Positions 1 through 11,064 of a DNA stretch of 64,000 nucleotides are shown here, one piece after another (position 1 is the first letter of the stretch; each line of letters begins with the position of its first letter). The position numbers and the translations under genes were made by a program. Origin of the DNA: Cryptosporidium bovis (taxonomy: Eukaryota; Apicomplexa; Conoidasida; Eucoccidiorida; Cryptosporidiidae); the NCBI GenBank assembly GCA_009768925.2, contig VHIT02000021.1, forward strand, positions 62,001 through 126,000, written 5' to 3'. Under the pieces are notes generated by a model, which worked only from the letters and a program-made list of their open reading frames with translations, did not search any database and had not been told where the DNA came from.

Positions 1-3000
1 CTTTTTTAATGCCTATGCCATTATAAAGTGCAATAGCATAATCTAATATAGACTTAGGATCTCTTGAATTAACACCTTGCATAATATATCTAAATGCCAA
101 TTTGTTACTCTTAATTGCTCCATGACTACCCTCTAAATAATGATGTGATAAACTATGTGTAGAGTAAATGTCACCATTTGAAGAAGACCTTTTTGCATAA
201 TAATGACTACACCATAAAGATGAATTTCTAAGTAAATGATATTTTTCAGGTACACTCTTTTCTAGTTCTAAGTCATCTTCCAAGTATTTAAATTTGGAGG
301 ACAAAATATTTAAGTCATATATGTATTTAATATTAATTTTGCCAAAGATCTTTTTAAATATATTTATTAATGTTCTTAGTGATTTATACCATGGTTTAGG
401 ATATCTTCTATAACTACCATTATGTGGTTTAATCCACATGTAAAGTAAATTGTTTATGTATCTACTATTTTTAATGTCATCGTCATTATTAATATTACCA
501 TTTCCAATTTTATAGTGTGATTCAGGTCTCATCCAACAATATAGAAATTCAGATACCCTTAATTTATCACTATTAGATTGCTTCAATGTATACATTACAT
601 CCATTTCTCCTCTCTTAGTAGCATTTAAACTTCCAAATGGATCAAAGTATTTAAAGTTAAAAGAACCTATTGTATTTAATGAATTATCAAAATAAATTGG
701 TATATTGCTGAACACATTATTTCTAGTTAAATTAACGTAACAATAACTATTACTTGAATAACCACTCAAACGCATGTCTAATATCGACGGATAAAATGTT
801 GATATGTTAACATTTTCATCAATCTCAATATTGCATTCACTATTTAAATAATAATTTTTCAAAACAAATGTCAAATCTTCATATATATTGTTATGTCTAT
901 TCAATGTAATTGAATTAAATGATGACAGAGTTGAAGATTTTGAAGTTATTTTTTCGCTTAACAAAGTACTATTACTTTGGTATTTGTTGCTGTCTAGATA
1001 ATTAAAACCTTCAGCAAATAAGGCAAGAGATCTTTCTTTCCAGAGATCTCTTGCATTTATATGACTTTCCATAATACCAATCTCACTTAAAGTCATCTCT
1101 CTAAGTAAAGAACCTACAATATCACCATTATCATAGGACTTTCTGCTTAGTAAACCCAGCAGTTTAACATGATTATTCTTTTTAACTACATAAGTGAGAT
1201 AATCTACAGAAGCTATACACCTACTTTCCTCAGTTTTGTACTTTCTATCTGAACCTTTTAATGTAAGTACCGCTGAATTGAAATAAGCAACTGTTCTACC
1301 ACCCTCAGCCGAAAGTTTATAGTATTTAAGAGCCAAGGTCTCATTCTGGCCACCTGGAGGTACTACACCCATTTTGCCCCCCGCATAAGCATGTGCTAAT
1401 ATAAGCTGAGCGTTTCCATCACCCAAATCGGCTGCCAATTTTAAATACTCTCCTGCTATTGTCGAATTCTTTTTAACATCTAAACCTAATTTGTAAATAT
1501 AATAATTAGCTAATGCTGATGCTGCCGGTTCTCCATATCTAGATACTTGTCTCAAATAAGGTGCAGAGTCACTTTCAGTACCAATTGTACCATCTAAATT
1601 TAAAAATGCTCTTGCCAATGCACCTTGTGGATCACCTCTCCTTGCAGACTCCTCCCATAACTGCGCCGCTCTATTTATATCTCTTGCAATCCCTCCTGCC
1701 TCGTGACCATAATAATATAGCTCACCTAGTGATGTCAAACCGTCTGGATCCCTATCTGCAGCCAAACTCCTAACCCACTCTGCATAGTGTTTTGTTTCGT
1801 GTTCCTTTGGTTTTTTTTCTCTCAATATTGTTTTTATTTCTGGTAGAAACAAATCACTATTATCGTTTAATGTTTTACTTGCTACATATATAAGTGGTTC
1901 TAGTGCCATTATGCACCTTGATGATGAAGATGGAGTTCCCACTTGTGAGGTTAAATTGTAAGGGCTTCTATGAAGACTAAATGATGATGATTTCTCTATA
2001 TCAGTGTATATATAACTTAAATCTGAAAGACCATACCTTAAATAATAAGAATTTGCTAGCTGACCAAATATATCCTTATTCTTAGATGCTAACGCATAAT
2101 TCATTGCCACCAAATCAAACCCGGATCTCTCTTTAGGTAAGTTAATAGTATCATTGTCCATGTAATTACCATACTTGTGTGAAGATTGATATAAAAAATA
2201 TATGTTCTTAAACGATGTGTTTATATCATCTATATTCGACTCAGCGCCGTCAATACCTAACCAACCATGTGTATTATTTACCAATGGAGGATATCCCCAG
2301 GCAAATAGCATTCCTATCGCCGTATAACAAAAGCCACAACGATATTTTGTCGCTCCCTTTATTGCATATCTAATTGATATATCTATATTTCTGGGCCAAC
2401 CATATGGAAATTCTAATTTACCATCCTTATCAGGTATACCATAAAACCATAAATATGTTAACACACCATATGAATCACCAACATTCGCTTTTGAATTCGA
2501 ATTGTCTATTAAATTCGTTAAATTTTTGTTTATTTCTAAAAAATTTATCTTTTTATCGCTAGCTGGTTCAAACAATTCGAATAATTTCGTATATACCTCC
2601 CTTGCAAAAAAATCATCCTTTTGTGTATGATTAGATATTTTTCTCTTTATTATATCTATATCACTTTTCGCAGAACTATTCGCGTTATCATCATGCTGTG
2701 TTCGATTTCTAATTATGTCACTATCATTCATATCATTATTTATGGTTCTTTCATCGTTTTCTCCGTCGTGATCATTATTCTCCTCATGTTCTTCATCTTC
2801 ATTATCCTCGTGGTCATTTTCATATTTATTTTCACTATTTGACACTTCTTTTATTTCTTTATCATCATCACTTTCATCATCAAAACCCCATTCTTGAGCT
2901 AAAGTGGAACTACTATTACTTGAAATTGCTCCTGAATTGCCTGCTTGTTCAGAACCCAAAGCTAAAAAAATAAGGCCAAACAATAATAAGTACAGTATAT

Positions 3001-3058
3001 TTTTACTAATTATTACTTTATTCGGTAATATTGCTGACCTTTCATACTTCACTCCCAT
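1..3058 (-). CDS. Sel1-repeat ER protein, Hrd3/SEL1L-like (partial, C-terminus outside window)
   Basis: An open frame runs from an ATG at 3058 on the minus strand to the window edge, giving about 1019 residues without a stop. Residues about 15-35 form a hydrophobic signal segment (LLLFGLIFLALGS). An Asp/Glu/Asn-rich linker follows to about residue 110. From about residue 436 there are Sel1-type TPR-like repeats, for example LGELYYYGHEAGG, LANYYIYKLGLD, LILAHAYAGG and, near the edge, LDYAIALYNGIGIKK. Signal peptide plus two separated Sel1 blocks is the architecture of SEL1L/Hrd3, which presents luminal substrates to the Hrd1 ubiquitin ligase in ER-associated degradation. That role is inferred; the Sel1 repeats are directly visible. 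A C-terminal membrane anchor, expected for Hrd3, would lie outside the window. The gene is divergent from the ITPase gene. Confidence 0.75.
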   Translation of the reverse strand, partial: MGVKYERSAILPNKVIISKNILYLLLFGLIFLALGSEQAGNSGAISSNSSSTLAQEWGFDDESDDDKEIKEVSNSENKYENDHEDNEDEEHEENNDHDGENDERTINNDMNDSDIIRNRTQHDDNANSSAKSDIDIIKRKISNHTQKDDFFAREVYTKLFELFEPASDKKINFLEINKNLTNLIDNSNSKANVGDSYGVLTYLWFYGIPDKDGKLEFPYGWPRNIDISIRYAIKGATKYRCGFCYTAIGMLFAWGYPPLVNNTHGWLGIDGAESNIDDINTSFKNIYFLYQSSHKYGNYMDNDTINLPKERSGFDLVAMNYALASKNKDIFGQLANSYYLRYGLSDLSYIYTDIEKSSSFSLHRSPYNLTSQVGTPSSSSRCIMALEPLIYVASKTLNDNSDLFLPEIKTILREKKPKEHETKHYAEWVRSLAADRDPDGLTSLGELYYYGHEAGGIARDINRAAQLWEESARRGDPQGALARAFLNLDGTIGTESDSAPYLRQVSRYGEPAASALANYYIYKLGLDVKKNSTIAGEYLKLAADLGDGNAQLILAHAYAGGKMGVVPPGGQNETLALKYYKLSAEGGRTVAYFNSAVLTLKGSDRKYKTEESRCIASVDYLTYVVKKNNHVKLLGLLSRKSYDNGDIVGSLLREMTLSEIGIMESHINARDLWKERSLALFAEGFNYLDSNKYQSNSTLLSEKITSKSSTLSSFNSITLNRHNNIYEDLTFVLKNYYLNSECNIEIDENVNISTFYPSILDMRLSGYSSNSYCYVNLTRNNVFSNIPIYFDNSLNTIGSFNFKYFDPFGSLNATKRGEMDVMYTLKQSNSDKLRVSEFLYCWMRPESHYKIGNGNINNDDDIKNSRYINNLLYMWIKPHNGSYRRYPKPWYKSLRTLINIFKKIFGKINIKYIYDLNILSSKFKYLEDDLELEKSVPEKYHLLRNSSLWCSHYYAKRSSSNGDIYSTHSLSHHYLEGSHGAIKSNKLAFRYIMQGVNSRDPKSILDYAIALYNGIGIKK

Positions 3059-3478
3059 TTTTATTAAAAAAAGTACAGTATATTATATACATTAATATTT
3101 AAATGTATATAGTTAAGATACCTTTTACTTATTTTTACTAATTAATTAAATTTTGTTTTAAAACGACTATAATAGTGATATTCTCTTACAAATCGTATTA
3201 ATTTATAACAACAATAAGTTTAATAAGCTATATTAAATTAGTAAAATAATAACTTTTAATTTTGTCAAAAAAATAATTGCTATATATATTTTTAAATTAT
3301 ATTTCACACTTGTATCTTAAAAATATGTATATATGAATACATTTATATACTTACATACAAAGATTATATATTAGCGTAATTTTATTTCCTAAAATTTACG
3401 ACTTTACCTTTATTATTTCCTCTTTCGTTCATACGCATTTAACTTTTTTTCCCCTTAATCATTTATTAAACTGGCTTC

Positions 3479-3484
3479 GGCGCC
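3479..3484. promoter_or_regulatory. E2F-like GGCGCC word in the divergent gap 3059-4259
   Basis: GGCGCC within TTCGGCGCCAC is the only G+C-rich word in a 1.2 kb A+T-rich gap between two divergent genes (starts at 3058 minus and 4260 plus). It sits about 420 bp from the minus-strand start and 780 bp from the plus-strand start. GGCGC words are over-represented in Cryptosporidium promoters and are attributed to the E2F/DP family. I see no credible exon or RNA gene in the rest of the gap. Confidence 0.4.
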
Positions 3485-4259
3485 ACTACACTAATTTTTG
3501 TTTAAGAAAAATCACTTTTATTTATCTTTTTTTGATATATGTTTATTTGTTCATACAAATGAGTATTGTATTGTGTTATATAAGTTATACATAAATGTAT
3601 TAATCTAATGCAATTCACATAATTTATTTCTGGCACACAGATAATTATTAGATATAACATATTTATAAATGAATAACAATATATGCTTTGTGTCGCATTT
3701 AACAGATAAATTTTTTTTATAAACACGCTCAACTATAATCAGATAATTGTTATCCCTTAAAAAAGAATATTTATTGGAAAAAAATGTGAATTTTAATTTA
3801 AAAAAATATAATAAATTCAAGGTACCCGTTTGTTATTTTGCTTTTTTTTTCAGGATATTTATAACTATTTTGTTTTATGTTTTATCCTTATTACACCAAA
3901 ACATATTACAAAAAACATAGTTTACTTTTTCTTGTAAATACTGCCTACATAATTAAATGAGTATTGATATTACAACAAATATTTTAAACTTGTTTTATGT
4001 CATTTAAGAAATTAGATTATTTCCTTCCAACTTCATTTTATTTTTCCATTCTAGAATTAACATGTATATTTTACAAATTTAATATTACCGCACTAAAGTG
4101 AAATAACTTAATTGGTATTTGAATTATACATTAATTAATTATTTCTTTCTGCATTGAAGAATAGAGAAGAGTCACTTTAATTGATTAAATTTTGTCATTG
4201 TAACCATATTGAGTTACATATTTCAAGTTAAATAATTATTTAGATACAATTTTCTATAT

Positions 4260-5260
4260 ATGTGTAATCCCAAAGAGGTAAATTCAAATAATTATTCTTT
4301 CTTATTAAAAACTAATTTATGGCATTTATATAATGATTTAAACAAAAAATAATTTAATGTATTAAATTGTACTTTTATTGCCAAATATTATTATTTTTTA
4401 CATTTATTTCATAACTTATAACGTTTAGGTTTATTTAGTTACGGGTATGTATGAAATAATTTTGCATTCTTTTCAGTTAATTTATTTATTATTTACTAAT
4501 AATCATTAGGAAGCAAGAAAAAAGCAGAAGAAATAATTAATATTTTGAAAGGAAAAATAAATGTTAAAGTTGAAGATATAGATCGTGAGTTTTTTTTATT
4601 TATATTAAATTTAACATTGTATAATTAATTATTGATAATGGAAACACCATCCTAATAGTCCCTGAATACCAAGGAACTCCTGAAGAAATTACCGTAAATA
4701 AATGTAAATTGGCATATAAATATATTAATAAGCCTGTTTTTGTTGAGGATACATCTTTGTGTTTTAACGCCTATAACGGACTCCCTGGTCCTTATATGTA
4801 AGTTTTTTTATTGTAGCGAATCATATTTAAACAAATAATAATATTTTTAAACTATCTCGCTTTTGTTACAGTAAATGGTTTATAAAATCGATAGGTGCAG
4901 AGGGATTATTTAATATGTTAATGGCGTATAATGACAAAACTGCATACGCAACTACAATAATAGGCTATTATGATGGAGCAACAATGCCTGAACCTATTCT
5001 ATTTAGAGGTCAAGTTGATGGTGTGATTGTTGAACCGAGGGGATCAAAAGAATTTGGTTGGGATTGTGTCTTCCAACCAAACGGGCATTCAAAGTAGGTT
5101 TTATTTTTTACCATTATTCAACATAAAAATATGACAATAATTTTTTTATAACTGTTAATGCAAAAATAGAACATTTGCTGAAATGGATCAAGAATATAAA
5201 AATACTATTTCACACAGATATTTATCTCTTAAAAATCTTTGTGTAAGTTTATATAGGTAA
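4260..5260 (+). CDS. ITPA: Inosine triphosphate pyrophosphatase (Ham1/ITPA family), six exons
   Basis: Hydrolyses ITP, XTP and dITP to monophosphates, cleaning the nucleotide pool. Exons by splice signals and phase: 4260-4277, 4429-4444, 4510-4584, 4659-4797, 4872-5093, 5170-5260. Introns are 151, 65, 74, 74 and 76 bp, all GT-AG. The join gives 186 aa (human ITPA is 194). Motifs in order: VYLVTGSKKK (nucleotide loop, TGS where TGN is usual), [55 protein letters not shown] and [11 protein letters not shown]. Exon 1 encodes only MCNPKE and exon 2 only VYLVT plus one base, so the first two junctions are the least certain. The motif order and continuous phase across all five introns make the rest firm. 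Confidence 0.88.
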
Positions 5261-5735
5261 AATATAAATACTTAACTTTTCGTTACCTACATGTAACAAC
5301 TATATTTGATTTATCCACTTTCTCACGAATATTATGTTTATCAAATATGAATGATATATAATTCAGCATTACTTCGATAAACTTGATCCTTAGTTACATA
5401 TAAAATCCACTTTTCGTTAAAATTTACACTTTAAGTCACATTAAACGAACTTTTTTATTACATTGTGGTTTAATTGTCTTTTTATCATTCACAACCGCTA
5501 AACTTGTATTTCATTTTTCTAGCAATTGAAAAAATAAGTAAAAATATATTATAGAAATATAGTGCACTAATTGAGAATGAGTAACGTTAAATTTCTAAGG
5601 TAACAGTTTGTAAAAAGAATAACACATGTTTTATCAAAAATGACACTTTTTAAATGAACCGATGCATTTATTTTATTCTATTGATACTTAATATTGCGTT
5701 TCTCTTAAATGAAATGAAATTAAAGGTAACGTTTC

Positions 5736-5743
5736 TGGCGCCA
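5736..5743. promoter_or_regulatory. Palindromic E2F-like site TGGCGCCA
   Basis: A perfect 8-bp palindrome in an otherwise A+T-rich gap (5261-5956), 214 bp before the carboxypeptidase ATG. It matches the E2F/DP-like GGCGC word of Cryptosporidium promoters. Apart from the G-box below, nothing else is recognisable in the gap. Confidence 0.5.
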
Positions 5744-5938
5744 TTATTCCAATTTTTATGTAATTTAGTACATGGATGAAATATAATTACATTAGAAAAG
5801 AAAAATTAATTATTTAAAAATAAAGGAAAACGACAATAAAGCAAAAAAATCAACATGAAATTTATAAATATCGTAACTAAATTAATACTATACTGAATAC
5901 AATAACTTCTTAACAATAGAATTGAAAATCATATATTA

Positions 5939-5944
5939 GTGGGG
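5939..5944 (+). promoter_or_regulatory. G-box-like GTGGGG just before the carboxypeptidase ATG
   Basis: GTGGGG lies 12 bp upstream of the start codon at 5957. It matches the G-box word G(T/C)GGGG reported in apicomplexan promoters. Its closeness to the ATG implies a very short 5' UTR, or a site inside the UTR. Confidence 0.35.
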
Positions 5945-5956
5945 CAATAGTACAAT

Positions 5957-8900
5957 ATGAATGAATATAAAAAGATAACATATATACTATTTATACTATC
6001 ATTCTTTAATATATGTGTTGAGTCTCAAAATTATTATTTTGATATCAATCACATTTTTAAGTCTACATTCGGTTTTAATTTCATGAGGAACTATGGAACT
6101 GCTAAAAAAGATAGTAAATACTTCAAGTACCGTGATTATAATAGCATAATTGATTATTTGGATAACTTGAAATTGAAATATAGTGAGGTACTTGAATTAT
6201 CAAAAATTAAAAGTAGAACAGGTCTTAAATGTGGCAATGAAGAGTGTTTATATCTCCATGTCAAATTGGGAATGAGAATAAATGATAATAATACTGAAAA
6301 TGAGTTAAACATTCCAAATATATTAATACTTTCAGGTATGCACGGGGACGAAAAAATAGGAGTAGCTGTTTCAATCGGATTAATTGAATCAATAATAAAT
6401 GAGTACTCTAAAGGGAATATTGGCGTAATACATTTACTAGAAACTAGAAGAATTTGGATTGTCCCTATTGTTAATCCATGGGGATATTACCATAATAAAA
6501 GAACAGAAAGAGACAATGATGTAAATAGAGATTTTCCGTCAAATAGTGGTATAAATTGTTTGATGAGTGAAAGCTCAAAAATAATATATGATTTATATAA
6601 CAATCATTCGTTTATATTCGCCGCAACTTTACATTCTGGACTTAAAAGTATAAGTTATGGCAAAGGAAATGGAGATATAAATGGCAAAAAAAGTATTCAA
6701 GAAATAAATAAAAATATTGAAGAAGAGAAAATAATGGAGCTTATAGGTAAGGAATTACAACTTGCAGCTGGAAAAATATTAAATAATGGTTTATTAGATA
6801 ATTATTATAAGACGCTGGGAAATATAGATAAAGTTGTGTATTCTGTAAATGGTGGTTTTGAAGACTGGTCATTAAGAGGATATGGAAATGAGTGGAATAA
6901 TGGTGATTATGTAAAATGCAACGAATTAATTGGCAACGATGATAAAGCAAATAAAGGAGGAACATTGACGTATTTAATTGAAATAGACGAGAATAAAAAT
7001 CCACCCGAAGATACACTTGGACTAATAGATGATGTATTTAAAATGATAGATTTAGATAAGATAGCAGTACAACCTTCACATGTAACTAGAAACGTAAGAA
7101 TGTTAATTAAGTTAATTGAACATTCAAAATCCGAAATATTATTTTTATCTAAACCACCAAATACACTATACTATGGGCAAACATTCAGACTTAATTTTTC
7201 GGTTGTAGGTTGTTATTCTTTTTCAAATTTAGTATTTAAATTAAAAGATAAATATAATAAAGAACTGAAATTAGAATTTATTATGGAAAGAAAGGACAAT
7301 AGTAACAATAATAACAGTAATAATAATAATAGTATTATGACTGAAGTACATAATACAATATATTATCAAAGATGTTCATCAATATTTATAAATAACCAAC
7401 AATTGCAAGAGTCTCTAAAAATAGATAACCATTTGAATTCTAAATTATATGATAAGAATGAATGCAGCGAATCAAACTTACTAACAAAAATAGTTAACCG
7501 AAGTTTTAGAGTTAAAAATAAATGCAAATCATTCTATCAATATAGCAGATATAAACCAATAAGTTTGTTGGTTAAAATTCCAACCGAAAATGTGATTGTT
7601 AACACATTCAATCGTAATTTTGAGAATTTTTTATTTACTTCAGAGATAGAGTTCGATAGGGAATTACATAATATTGTATATGACCTAAATTATATTGACA
7701 ATAATAATAATAATAATAATAGTAATGTTAATGGAAAATATAGCTACTATTGGAGATTTTTTGAATCAAAAATGAATTTAAACAATAACACCTTAAAACA
7801 AGAAACAAATAAATTTTCAATTAAATTGAGCAGACCCCAGGACATCTTACAAATAAAATTTTCCAACTGTCATCGTGAGTTAAATGACAAAAATAATTCA
7901 TTTAATGAGTGGAGTACAATATGCAATTTATTCTTAGAATTAGTAAATTATTATAAAAATGATCAACACAAAACTGAAAATATTGATTATATAAATAATA
8001 ATAAACATGATGACGACAATAAAAGATTGTATCAGAATTTAATAAGTGGTTATATTAATAATATTAAACTTGGTTTTGGCGATGACTATATATTAAAAAA
8101 CAACTTAGAAATAATTAATAATAATTATGCCAAATATCTAATAGGAAGTATATATATACTTCCAAGTGATCCAAGAACATCTTCTTTATCAATAAATTTA
8201 TCAGGAATAGATAAATATAACAAATTTAATGATACTTCTAATATACTAACTGAAATACAAGACTCATCAATTATGTTACCTTACTTCGGGAATGTAACTC
8301 TGGAGCTATCACTAAAAGTAAGCAGTGAAAAAGCACCAAAAGGTGAATATTACTTGCTAATGTTTTCACAATTTGTTAAATTATTAGGCAGAAATTTATT
8401 TAAATACAACTATCTAAACGACATTATTTATTCAGATAATAAATTTAAAGATTATATTGGAGTTTTCTCATTAATAAACAATCAAAATATAAATTCAAAT
8501 GAAAACAATTATAATGATAATCATAATTTAATAATTAAATACATTAATATTGAGAAAGTAATGGAAATTATATCTGAAAGTAGATATCAAAAATATAATT
8601 TGTTGAAATTAATTGACAAGAAATTGAGCATCGATCAATTAAACGATATATTAAGGGACTATTTTGTCATTATTTGTTTTAATAAACATAAAAACAATAC
8701 TAGTATTTCAATTGCTATTGGCAAAATCCATTTTGATAGTTACTTAAAATTTTCAACACAAAATAATTATAATGAATATTACAACAAAAATAGTATCGAG
8801 GGAAATGAGAAAAGAAGAGCAAATGAAATAACTGGTGTTGTGAATAGAAATATTAACTATCATAGTAAAAATAAGGCAAAAGTATATAATAATATTAGAA

Positions 8901-9823
8901 ATACTCTCTCTAAATGGTGGAAAAATGATTCTAATAGTTATATTAATATTAGATTGGTATTTATATTTACATTAATTCTATTTATTATACTGCCTATATT
9001 ACACTTTATATTAGTTTTTTTCAGAAAAAAATGTAAATATTCATACATCAACTCGATGAAAAACAATTCAAAAGCGTTAATTATAGATATGCATACACCC
9101 CAATCATTAAGTAATGATGAAGATTGTTACGACTATAGAAACAATATAAACAAAAGTAACTATAATCGAAGTAATAGTAATATACTGGGTACTCATGTCA
9201 AAATAAATAGCTCAAAAACTAGCAGTGAAATGTTAAATATTGGTAATATTATAGGTTGGAGAAAGAAAAAAAAATACGATTCTCCTGAAATAAACAATAG
9301 CCCCAGGGTATCTCCATCTAAATCTATATCTTTACCTAGAATAAGAGGTTATAGTGATAATACAATTGATAATGATGAATGCTATAAGACTTTTGAATTA
9401 ATGACTGATAAAGATAGATATATATATGGAAATAATCACAATGACAATATTAATTCATATTCAACACTTCAACAAAGAGTTAATACAGGAAATTATAATA
9501 ATATACATAATTTTTTCAATAGATTTAGCTCTTCATATTCATTAATTAATAACAATGTTGTGAATAACAACAATGATACGTTCAACACACATGAATGCGT
9601 GAATAAATATTCACAATGTGATAATTTGAACAAAACAAATGTAAATTCAAATTTCTCATATGATTCAAACATTAATTACGGTAGATCACAGGATAATTAT
9701 CATGTTTCTAACAAAAGATCAAGCTCAGAACCGAATATTGACATCTTATCACTGGATGATAATCAAGTTGATTTAAACTATGATTATGGATTGGAGATGA
9801 CAAAAACAAAAAAATATACGTAA
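5957..9823 (+). CDS. Membrane-anchored M14 zinc carboxypeptidase
   Basis: 1288 aa. Starts with a signal peptide (ILFILSFFNICVES). The M14 catalytic domain spans about residues 50-360: zinc ligands H129 and E132 in GMHGDEKIG, the arginine motif DVNRDFPSN, the third ligand H226 in ATLHSG, and a candidate catalytic Glu in LTYLIEIDENK. The core is intact, so the enzyme is predicted active, removing C-terminal residues from peptides or proteins in the secretory path or at the surface. A long Asn-rich region of unknown fold follows. A transmembrane segment lies near 998-1022 (IFTLILFIILPILHFILVFF), then a cytosolic tail of about 260 Ser/Asn-rich residues. Signal peptide, N-terminal enzyme, single membrane span and tail resemble type I carboxypeptidase D/M-like proteins. 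Substrate is unknown. Confidence 0.85.
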   Translation: MNEYKKITYILFILSFFNICVESQNYYFDINHIFKSTFGFNFMRNYGTAKKDSKYFKYRDYNSIIDYLDNLKLKYSEVLELSKIKSRTGLKCGNEECLYLHVKLGMRINDNNTENELNIPNILILSGMHGDEKIGVAVSIGLIESIINEYSKGNIGVIHLLETRRIWIVPIVNPWGYYHNKRTERDNDVNRDFPSNSGINCLMSESSKIIYDLYNNHSFIFAATLHSGLKSISYGKGNGDINGKKSIQEINKNIEEEKIMELIGKELQLAAGKILNNGLLDNYYKTLGNIDKVVYSVNGGFEDWSLRGYGNEWNNGDYVKCNELIGNDDKANKGGTLTYLIEIDENKNPPEDTLGLIDDVFKMIDLDKIAVQPSHVTRNVRMLIKLIEHSKSEILFLSKPPNTLYYGQTFRLNFSVVGCYSFSNLVFKLKDKYNKELKLEFIMERKDNSNNNNSNNNNSIMTEVHNTIYYQRCSSIFINNQQLQESLKIDNHLNSKLYDKNECSESNLLTKIVNRSFRVKNKCKSFYQYSRYKPISLLVKIPTENVIVNTFNRNFENFLFTSEIEFDRELHNIVYDLNYIDNNNNNNNSNVNGKYSYYWRFFESKMNLNNNTLKQETNKFSIKLSRPQDILQIKFSNCHRELNDKNNSFNEWSTICNLFLELVNYYKNDQHKTENIDYINNNKHDDDNKRLYQNLISGYINNIKLGFGDDYILKNNLEIINNNYAKYLIGSIYILPSDPRTSSLSINLSGIDKYNKFNDTSNILTEIQDSSIMLPYFGNVTLELSLKVSSEKAPKGEYYLLMFSQFVKLLGRNLFKYNYLNDIIYSDNKFKDYIGVFSLINNQNINSNENNYNDNHNLIIKYINIEKVMEIISESRYQKYNLLKLIDKKLSIDQLNDILRDYFVIICFNKHKNNTSISIAIGKIHFDSYLKFSTQNNYNEYYNKNSIEGNEKRRANEITGVVNRNINYHSKNKAKVYNNIRNTLSKWWKNDSNSYINIRLVFIFTLILFIILPILHFILVFFRKKCKYSYINSMKNNSKALIIDMHTPQSLSNDEDCYDYRNNINKSNYNRSNSNILGTHVKINSSKTSSEMLNIGNIIGWRKKKKYDSPEINNSPRVSPSKSISLPRIRGYSDNTIDNDECYKTFELMTDKDRYIYGNNHNDNINSYSTLQQRVNTGNYNNIHNFFNRFSSSYSLINNNVVNNNNDTFNTHECVNKYSQCDNLNKTNVNSNFSYDSNINYGRSQDNYHVSNKRSSSEPNIDILSLDDNQVDLNYDYGLEMTKTKKYT

Positions 9824-9924
9824 ATGATTTAATATTAACATGTAAAATTAAAAATATAATTAAAATTTGTTACTATATAATTACTAATATATTTTACATT
9901 TTAAGCGAATACCAAGACATAAAA

Positions 9925-11064
9925 TTAAACATTCCTAATTTTATTGTAATAGCAATCAATTAGTCTACTAGCAACCATAGATGGTGTAATAATTACAGGT
10001 TTATTTAATCCTTGATTGTTTGTTTCCTCCCCAATATTATTATTATTATTTATCTCTATATCGGAATATATATTAATTAATTTCTTAATGGCAAGCTCTG
10101 CCAATTTATCTGGTGATGTCTGTGATTTATTGTTTTTGCTTTTATCATTACAAATTTTCCCCTTTTTTAAAGCATTATTGTTAACTCTATTTCCACTACC
10201 GCTGTGAGATGATAATTCGTTAACTTCACATTGCAATATTCCCCACAGTGCTCTAATATTTGTTTTGCTTATATTTAGTGCCAAACTGAAATATTTTCTA
10301 GAATTAATAACATCACCTAAAACCATATATGTATCTGCTATTGTATTAATTATATCTAAATTTTGCGGTTCATGTAACAATAATTCTTCCATGCAATACA
10401 ATATATTTTTGTAATCTTTCCCTATCAATAATAAATTATATGCTTTAAATTTCCATGCCTCAATATCAACAATACACTCTTTTATATGATCTTCAATTAA
10501 ATCTGGCATCTTATTGTGTAATATACGGATTAAACTCATTCTTAATGTTAGATCTTCTGGATCAAATTTAATTAATTTTTTATATATATCTATTGCCTTA
10601 TCATATTCGCCCCTGCTTTCAAATAACATACCAACCAATTTTTTAAATCTCAATGTACTACCGTACTTTTTGTCTAATTCGCTGAAACAATACTTTTGCC
10701 ACTTTATTATCTTGTCTGATACAATAGATTCGCAGGAATCATTTTCATCTTTGTCTCTATTTACTTCCTCTTTTACCCCAAATCCAAATGTAGATATTAA
10801 TATACTTTCCATGATATCCCATTTATAATTGCCAAGCTTATTCTTATAATTTAAAAGTAGCGTTGAGCCATAAAGTAATACTAACTCTCTTCTGTTATTA
10901 TTTTTATAGTACTCATACTCTTTCAATAAGTCATTGTATCCTAAATTACATATTTCAGTTAATAACTGTTCCTTTCTCTCTATCCTGCCTTCCATGTACT
11001 TATCTTCATTTATATTCATACTATTCAAACATTTTTTATTAAAGAAAAAAAGATTTGATAACAT
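9925..11064 (-). CDS. EMC2: ER membrane protein complex subunit 2 (EMC2, TPR protein)
   Basis: 379 aa, single exon. Tandem TPR helices occupy about residues 130-285, with the EMC2-like series LVGMLFESRGEYDKAIDIY, EAWKFKAYNLLLIGKDY, NILYCMEELLLHEPQNLD and SRKYFSLALNISKTNIRAL. Human EMC2 shows the same order (RYDDAIQLY, EAWHELAELYI, CLEELMMTNPHN, SRKYFAQALKL, NMRALFGL). EMC2 is the cytosolic scaffold of the EMC, which inserts tail-anchored and multipass proteins into the ER membrane. A Lys/Ser/Asn insertion (about 290-325) is lineage-specific. The start at 11064 is the first ATG; a second in-frame ATG 15 codons on (MNINEDKY) is possible. The gene is convergent with the carboxypeptidase gene and divergent from the secreted orphan. 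Confidence 0.82.
   Translation of the reverse strand: MLSNLFFFNKKCLNSMNINEDKYMEGRIERKEQLLTEICNLGYNDLLKEYEYYKNNNRRELVLLYGSTLLLNYKNKLGNYKWDIMESILISTFGFGVKEEVNRDKDENDSCESIVSDKIIKWQKYCFSELDKKYGSTLRFKKLVGMLFESRGEYDKAIDIYKKLIKFDPEDLTLRMSLIRILHNKMPDLIEDHIKECIVDIEAWKFKAYNLLLIGKDYKNILYCMEELLLHEPQNLDIINTIADTYMVLGDVINSRKYFSLALNISKTNIRALWGILQCEVNELSSHSGSGNRVNNNALKKGKICNDKSKNNKSQTSPDKLAELAIKKLINIYSDIEINNNNNIGEETNNQGLNKPVIITPSMVASRLIDCYYNKIRNV

Noticed and set aside
3471-3500. U6 snRNA-like start (GGCTTCGGCGCCAC...ACTAA)
   Set aside because: Only the first 25 or so bases resemble U6. The conserved ACAGAGA and GATTAGC segments do not follow, and the match is better explained as a GGCGCC promoter word.
3502-3820. 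Two overlapping minus-strand ORFs of 71 and 76 codons
   Set aside because: Composition is that of random A+T-rich DNA (Ile/Tyr/Asn/Lys), they overlap each other, and neither has a domain, a signal peptide or splice signals leading to more coding sequence.
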